Source: Rhizobium oryzicola (GTDB lineage: Bacteria > Pseudomonadota > Alphaproteobacteria > Rhizobiales > Rhizobiaceae). From it: DNA of 64,000 nucleotides. A model generated the notes under the pieces. The model ran no database searches and was not told the DNA's origin. It saw nothing but the letters and a program-made list of their open reading frames with translations. The DNA lies in contig NZ_JAUKWQ010000014.1 of NCBI RefSeq assembly GCF_030504645.1, forward strand, positions 62,001-126,000, written 5' to 3'. A program made the translations under genes and the position numbers. Shown here piece after piece: positions 63,521 to 64,000 of the stretch. Numbering within the stretch: the stretch's first letter is position 1; every line of letters begins with the position of its first letter.

Positions 63521-64000
63521 ATGATACTCTCCGATTCTGAGATGCAGATCCGCGACATGGCGCGCGATTTTGCCCGCGAGCGGCTGGCGCCTGGGGCAGC
63601 CGAACGGGATCAGCAAAGCCGGTTTCCCCGCGAGGAATTGCGGGAAATGGGCGAGCTCGGCTTTCTCGGCATGCTGGTGCCGGAAGCCTATGGCGGATCG
63701 GAAACCGGCACCGTCGCCTATGCCGTTGCGCTGGAGGAGATTGCCGCAGGCGATGGCCCCTGCTCCACCATCATGAGCGTGCACAGTTCGGTCGGCTGCG
63801 TGCCCATCCTGAAATACGGCACCGAGGAGCAGAAGGAGCGCTTCCTGCCGAAGCTCGGCAGTGGTGAGTGGATCGCCGGCTTCGCCCTGACCGAACCGCA
63901 TGCCGGGTCTGATGCCTCCAACCTGAAGACCCGCGCCCGCCGCGATGGCGATCATTACGTGCTGAACGGTGCCAAGCAGTTCATCACGTCTGGCAAGAAC
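63521..64000 (+). CDS. Acyl-CoA dehydrogenase, N-terminal part (cut by window end)
   Basis: FAD-dependent acyl-CoA dehydrogenase; only 160 residues are inside the window. MILSDSEMQIRDMARDFARE and LVPEAYGGSETGTVAYAVAL start the helical N-domain; AGFALTEPHAGSDASNLKTR and LNGAKQFITSG are the flavin/substrate-binding stretch. GGAGGAGG lies before ATG 63521. Third gene of the acyl-CoA operon, 28 bp after the thiolase. Chain-length preference cannot be judged from this part. Confidence 0.93.
   Translation, partial: MILSDSEMQIRDMARDFARERLAPGAAERDQQSRFPREELREMGELGFLGMLVPEAYGGSETGTVAYAVALEEIAAGDGPCSTIMSVHSSVGCVPILKYGTEEQKERFLPKLGSGEWIAGFALTEPHAGSDASNLKTRARRDGDHYVLNGAKQFITSGKN

Noticed and set aside
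61387-63558. 723-codon minus-strand frame opposite SDR and thiolase
   Set aside because: Antisense shadow of two enzymes with complete active sites.

Overview
The window looks like chromosomal DNA (or a chromid) of a GC-rich alphaproteobacterium of the Rhizobiaceae (Agrobacterium/Rhizobium/Allorhizobium type). This is inferred from the carboxyspermidine polyamine genes, a Leu-rich leader before a long-form leuA, the number of periplasmic-binding-protein ABC importers, a VirC1-like ParA and the codon style. I see no rRNA, tRNA, IS element, prophage or CRISPR array. Species assignment is not possible from reading alone.

Layout. 1-8.4 kb: a tightly overlapping operon for uptake and recycling of cell-wall muropeptides (murQ, peptide-type ABC importer with fused double ATPase, cytoplasmic beta-lactamase-fold hydrolase, anmK), with a perfect RpiR/MurR-style palindrome upstream. 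8.4-27.4 kb: mixed housekeeping and single genes: prmB, an rRNA pseudouridine synthase, an orphan VirC1-like ParA, an AT-rich OLD-type ATPase/nuclease that looks acquired, the two-gene carboxy(nor)spermidine pathway, a GGDEF protein, benE, leuA behind a Leu-rich and apparently leaderless leader peptide, an ECF sigma/anti-sigma pair, a phosphoesterase, a Nudix protein, a LuxR regulator, a glutathionyl-hydroquinone reductase, a GNAT enzyme preceded by a tiny Trp/Arg ORF, and a DUF5666-like exported protein.

27.6-41.9 kb: an alpha/beta hydrolase, then the most unusual part of the window. A GntR/FCD regulator sits between two operons. Leftward run a racemase, a cyclic-amidohydrolase homologue, a DHDPS-like lyase and a PatB-like C-S lyase. 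Rightward run a rhodanese, a peptide-type SBP, two permeases, a second SBP that lacks a signal peptide, a VOC protein, and a 684-aa fusion of a NACHT-like P-loop ATPase with an FGE/SUMF1-type domain. Nearly identical 24-bp imperfect palindromes overlap the -10 box of the leftward promoter and of the SBP promoter, so both arms probably form one regulon. There is no ABC ATPase in the cluster. The substrate is unknown; the enzyme set suggests a cyclic amide or peptide-like, possibly sulfur-containing, compound.

41.9-52.1 kb: a LacI-controlled cluster for unsaturated uronic-acid oligosaccharides (GH105, kduI, a large unassigned cytoplasmic protein, and a complete sugar ABC importer). 52.1-64 kb: a LysR regulator with a perfect inverted-repeat operator, a complete branched-chain-amino-acid-type ABC importer, a GMC oxidoreductase, a 3-hydroxyisobutyrate-dehydrogenase-like enzyme, an AraC regulator, and the start of an acyl-CoA catabolic operon (SDR, thiolase, acyl-CoA dehydrogenase cut by the window end).
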